This document shows, in pieces, positions 7,401-9,496 of a stretch of 9,496 nucleotides of DNA (positions within the stretch are counted from its first letter, which is position 1; each line of letters begins with the position of its first letter). Source of the stretch: Alphaproteobacteria bacterium (GTDB lineage Bacteria; Pseudomonadota; Alphaproteobacteria; Rs-D84); assembly GCA_024402755.1 (NCBI GenBank), contig JAKSTD010000006.1:1-9496 (forward strand). The letters are read 5' to 3'. The position numbers and the translations under genes are program-made. The notes under the pieces are model-generated. The model was not told the DNA's origin. It searched no databases and saw only the letters and a list, made by a program, of their open reading frames with translations.

Positions 7401-8902
7401 ATGGGACAAAAATATTTAATCACTTCTGCACTTCCTTATGTAAATGGTGAATTACATATCGGGCATTTGGTTGGCTGTTGGTTACCAAGTGATGTGTATG
7501 CCAGATTCTGCCGTGCACAAGGTCGTGATGTATTGTATGTTTGTGGTGCAGATGAACACGGAACCCCTGCTATTGTTGGTGCCGCAAAAGAAAATATGCC
7601 CATATTGGAATACAACAATAAATATTATGAAAAACATTTGCAGGCGGTATCTGATTTTAAGTTGTCCTTTGATTTATATGGTCGCACACATACTGAATTA
7701 CAGGAAAAACTGGTCCAAGATTTATTTACTCGTCTTGAAAACCAAGGTCTGATTGAAGAACGCGAAACTGTGCAACCTTTTTCTGTGGATGATAATATGT
7801 TTTTGGCAGACAGACAACTGGAAGGCACTTGTCCAAAATGTGGTTATGACAAGGCGCGTGGTGACCAGTGTGATAATTGCAGTGCAACTTACGAAGCAAC
7901 AGAATTAAAAAATCCGCACTCTACAATTTCTGGTTCAACAAATATCGAAATGAGACCAACAAAAAACCTGTTTTTCTTGGCATCAAAAATGCAAGATGAA
8001 TGGCGTAAATGGTTATTAGAACATGCACCAAAATGGTCAAAAACTGCCTCTGCTATCGCTATGGGTTGGGCAAACGAAGGATTGCGTGATACTTCTATTA
8101 TTTTTGGTGGAAAGACCCTGTTTGTTTTTATTAACAATTTTTGGGTAAATATTATTTAAAATTCCATTCTGTATTTTTCCAAGAACAAGAATTAGCAATG
8201 CACGATAATTGGAAAACCGTGGATATGTTGAAATCAATGAACTTTCTTAATTTCGAAGGTGGAAAAATTTCTAAATCAACTGGAAACGGTGTATTTTTAG
8301 ACAAAGCGCTTACAATCGCACCAAGTGATTGTTGGCGGTACACATTAATGGCTTCTGCGCCGGAAACAGACGATACTGATTTTACAATGGCGCGTTTAGC
8401 CGATATTGTAAACAAAGATTTAAATGGGATGCTTGGCAATTTTGTGTCACGCGTTTGCAAATTATCAAACAAAAACTTTGGTGTTGTCGTTCCAAATGGA
8501 AACGGAATAGATAAAGATTTAGAAACAAAAATAAATGAAAAATTCAATGATTTAACAAGCGCATTGGAAAAATGTGAATTCCGCGATGCTGTGTTTGCTT
8601 TGCGTTCTTTGTGGGCGATTGCTAATGAATATATGACGTTTAAAGAACCATGGGCATTGGTTAAAAATGGCAATATGACGGGTGCTGCGGTTGCATTAAA
8701 CGAATGTTTCCAAATGATTGATTTATTCGCACGCGTGTCACAACCATTCATACCAGATGCGGCTGAAAAGATGCAAAATGTATTCGAAACAAAACACGAT
8801 TTGTCTTGGCCGACAAAATACGAACATCGTATTGCGAATGGCGAAAAATTTGTTGTTCCAGAAAATCTGTTTAATAGAATCGAATTAACAGAAGATAAAT
8901 AA
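7401..8902 (+). pseudogene. metG: Methionyl-tRNA synthetase gene, disrupted within the catalytic domain
   Basis: MetG attaches methionine to tRNA-Met. The first part (7401-8102) reads cleanly: ALPYVNGELHIGH with the HIGH motif (residues 19-22), CGADEHGTP, and a zinc knuckle with Cys 144, 147, 157 and 160, up to NEGLRDTSI (residue 233). Family proteins continue with about 45-50 residues that include the FYVW(F/L)DAPIGY core; these are absent. The frame then shifts: at 8102-8131 another frame reads FWWKDPVCFY, meets TAA at 8132, and resumes QFLGK at 8135, where the usual GKD is GKY. From about 8159 the same frame is clean to 8902, with KISKS (8264-8278) and the anticodon-binding domain. The 5' part ends at a stop at 8157-8159. 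AAAGGA lies 7 nt before the start. As written it cannot give an active enzyme; the cause may be decay of a second copy or an assembly fault. Confidence 0.85.
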
Positions 8903-9442
8903 ATGGAAAACAAAACAAAACTTATTTTAATGTCTTGTTGTGCGCCGTGTTCGGCTGGTGCAATTCAACAACTTGTAGACGGCGAAATTCCGGGCATAGA
9001 AGATTTTATCGTTATGTTTTTTAATCCAAATATTTATCCCAATAGCGAATATCAAAAGCGATTAAATGAACAAATAAAATATTGCGAAAAATTGGGTGCA
9101 AAATATGTGGTTGGCGATTATGACCATGACAAATGGCGCGAACATGTCAAGGGCTTAGAAAACGAACCAGAACGCGGGGCACGGTGTGGCAAATGTTTTG
9201 CTTATCGTTTTTGTTTTGCAGCACAATATGCCAAAGAACATGGATTTAATGCGATTGCATCTGTGTTTGGTGTATCACGTTTTAAATCACAAATACAGGT
9301 AGATTCAGCCGCAAAAGAATCTTGTAGTGACATAAAATATCTACCAATTAAATGGGACGAAAATTTGCGTGTGAAAATAAACCGCGAATCAAACTTTTAT
9401 CGCCAGAATTATTGTGGTTGCGAATTTTCATTTCGTAAATAG
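8903..9442 (+). CDS. queH: QueH, epoxyqueuosine reductase
   Basis: QueH (formerly DUF208) reduces epoxyqueuosine to queuosine in the wobble position of tRNAs with GUN anticodons, as an iron-sulfur alternative to the cobalamin enzyme QueG. The 179-residue product has the family hallmarks in order: SCCAPCS (11-17), FFNPNIYPNSEYQKR (39-53), GDYDHDKW (71-78), EPERGARCGKCFAYR (88-102), SRFKSQ (125-130) and YRQNYCGCEFS (166-176). Conserved cysteines 12, 13, 95, 98, 171 and 173 are all present, so it looks active. Its ATG follows the metG stop with no gap and has no good ribosome binding site, which suggests translational coupling to metG. Disruption of metG might then also lower QueH. Confidence 0.93.
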   Translation: MENKTKLILMSCCAPCSAGAIQQLVDGEIPGIEDFIVMFFNPNIYPNSEYQKRLNEQIKYCEKLGAKYVVGDYDHDKWREHVKGLENEPERGARCGKCFAYRFCFAAQYAKEHGFNAIASVFGVSRFKSQIQVDSAAKESCSDIKYLPIKWDENLRVKINRESNFYRQNYCGCEFSFRK

Positions 9443-9448
9443 TTTTAT

Positions 9449-9476
9449 TTGATTTTTATGTTTAATTTTCTATAAT
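9449..9476 (+). promoter_or_regulatory. Promoter for a gene beyond the right edge
   Basis: TTGATT (9449-9454) and TATAAT (9471-9476) are 16 nt apart, the same boxes and spacing as the mreB promoter. The start would be near 9483, only 14 nt from the window end, so the gene it serves is not visible. The spacer lies just after the queH stop and no hairpin terminator is seen there. Confidence 0.6.
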
Positions 9477-9496
9477 TTTGCAAGACAAACAAAAAG

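Noticed and set aside
8090..8190. Programmed frameshift or intein/intron in metG
   Set aside because: A frameshift alone would not restore the missing 45-50 codons, there is no extra sequence to be an intron or intein, and no slippery site with a downstream structure is evident.
8152..8913. 253-codon open frame on the minus strand opposite the metG 3' part
   Set aside because: It is the complement of a clear MetRS coding region with KISKS and anticodon-binding domain; the minus-strand translation shows no recognisable domain.

Overview
The window is a compact, AT-rich stretch of ordinary bacterial chromosome, most likely from an uncultured, possibly host- or gut-associated alphaproteobacterium with a reduced genome. 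The best taxonomic evidence is the alphaproteobacterial-type SspB gene. Sigma-70-like promoters, short intergenic gaps and the many A/T-ended codons fit this, but the exact lineage is inference.

Layout. Positions 1-883 (minus) hold the N-terminal 294 residues of a MacA/HlyD-type efflux adaptor whose 3' end lies outside the window. A tRNA-Cys(GCA) gene (1023-1096, plus) follows, then recF only 8 nt downstream and sspB 1 nt after recF. A bidirectional hairpin terminator separates these from a minus-strand block read rnpA-yidD-accB-accC (5137 down to 2688), with an internal promoter before accB. mreB (5259-6308, plus) is divergent from rnpA and ends at a second bidirectional terminator shared with a minus-strand outer-membrane beta-barrel gene (6366-7019). 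A tRNA-Val(GAC) gene (7177-7253) is followed by a 147-nt structured leader, then metG (7401-8902) and queH (8903-9442). A good promoter at the right edge serves a gene beyond the window.

What the genes do. The content is mostly housekeeping: recombination repair (RecF), ClpXP substrate delivery (SspB), RNase P protein (RnpA), insertion-related factor (YidD), the first step of fatty acid synthesis (AccB, AccC), cell shape (MreB), methionine charging (MetG) and queuosine synthesis (QueH). No mobile element, CRISPR array, phage gene or defence system is visible.

Most notable points. (1) metG is broken in the middle of its catalytic domain: about 45-50 codons are missing after position 8102, the frame changes and an in-frame TAA follows, while the rest on both sides reads cleanly. 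(2) The tRNA-Val to metG gap has an intrinsic terminator 19 nt before the metG start, alternative pairings that would break it, and a five-codon mini-ORF with two Met codons, which together resemble an attenuator. (3) recF starts 8 nt after a tRNA CCA end with no ribosome binding site, so tRNA processing could make it a leaderless message. None of these amounts to a clearly new biological system.
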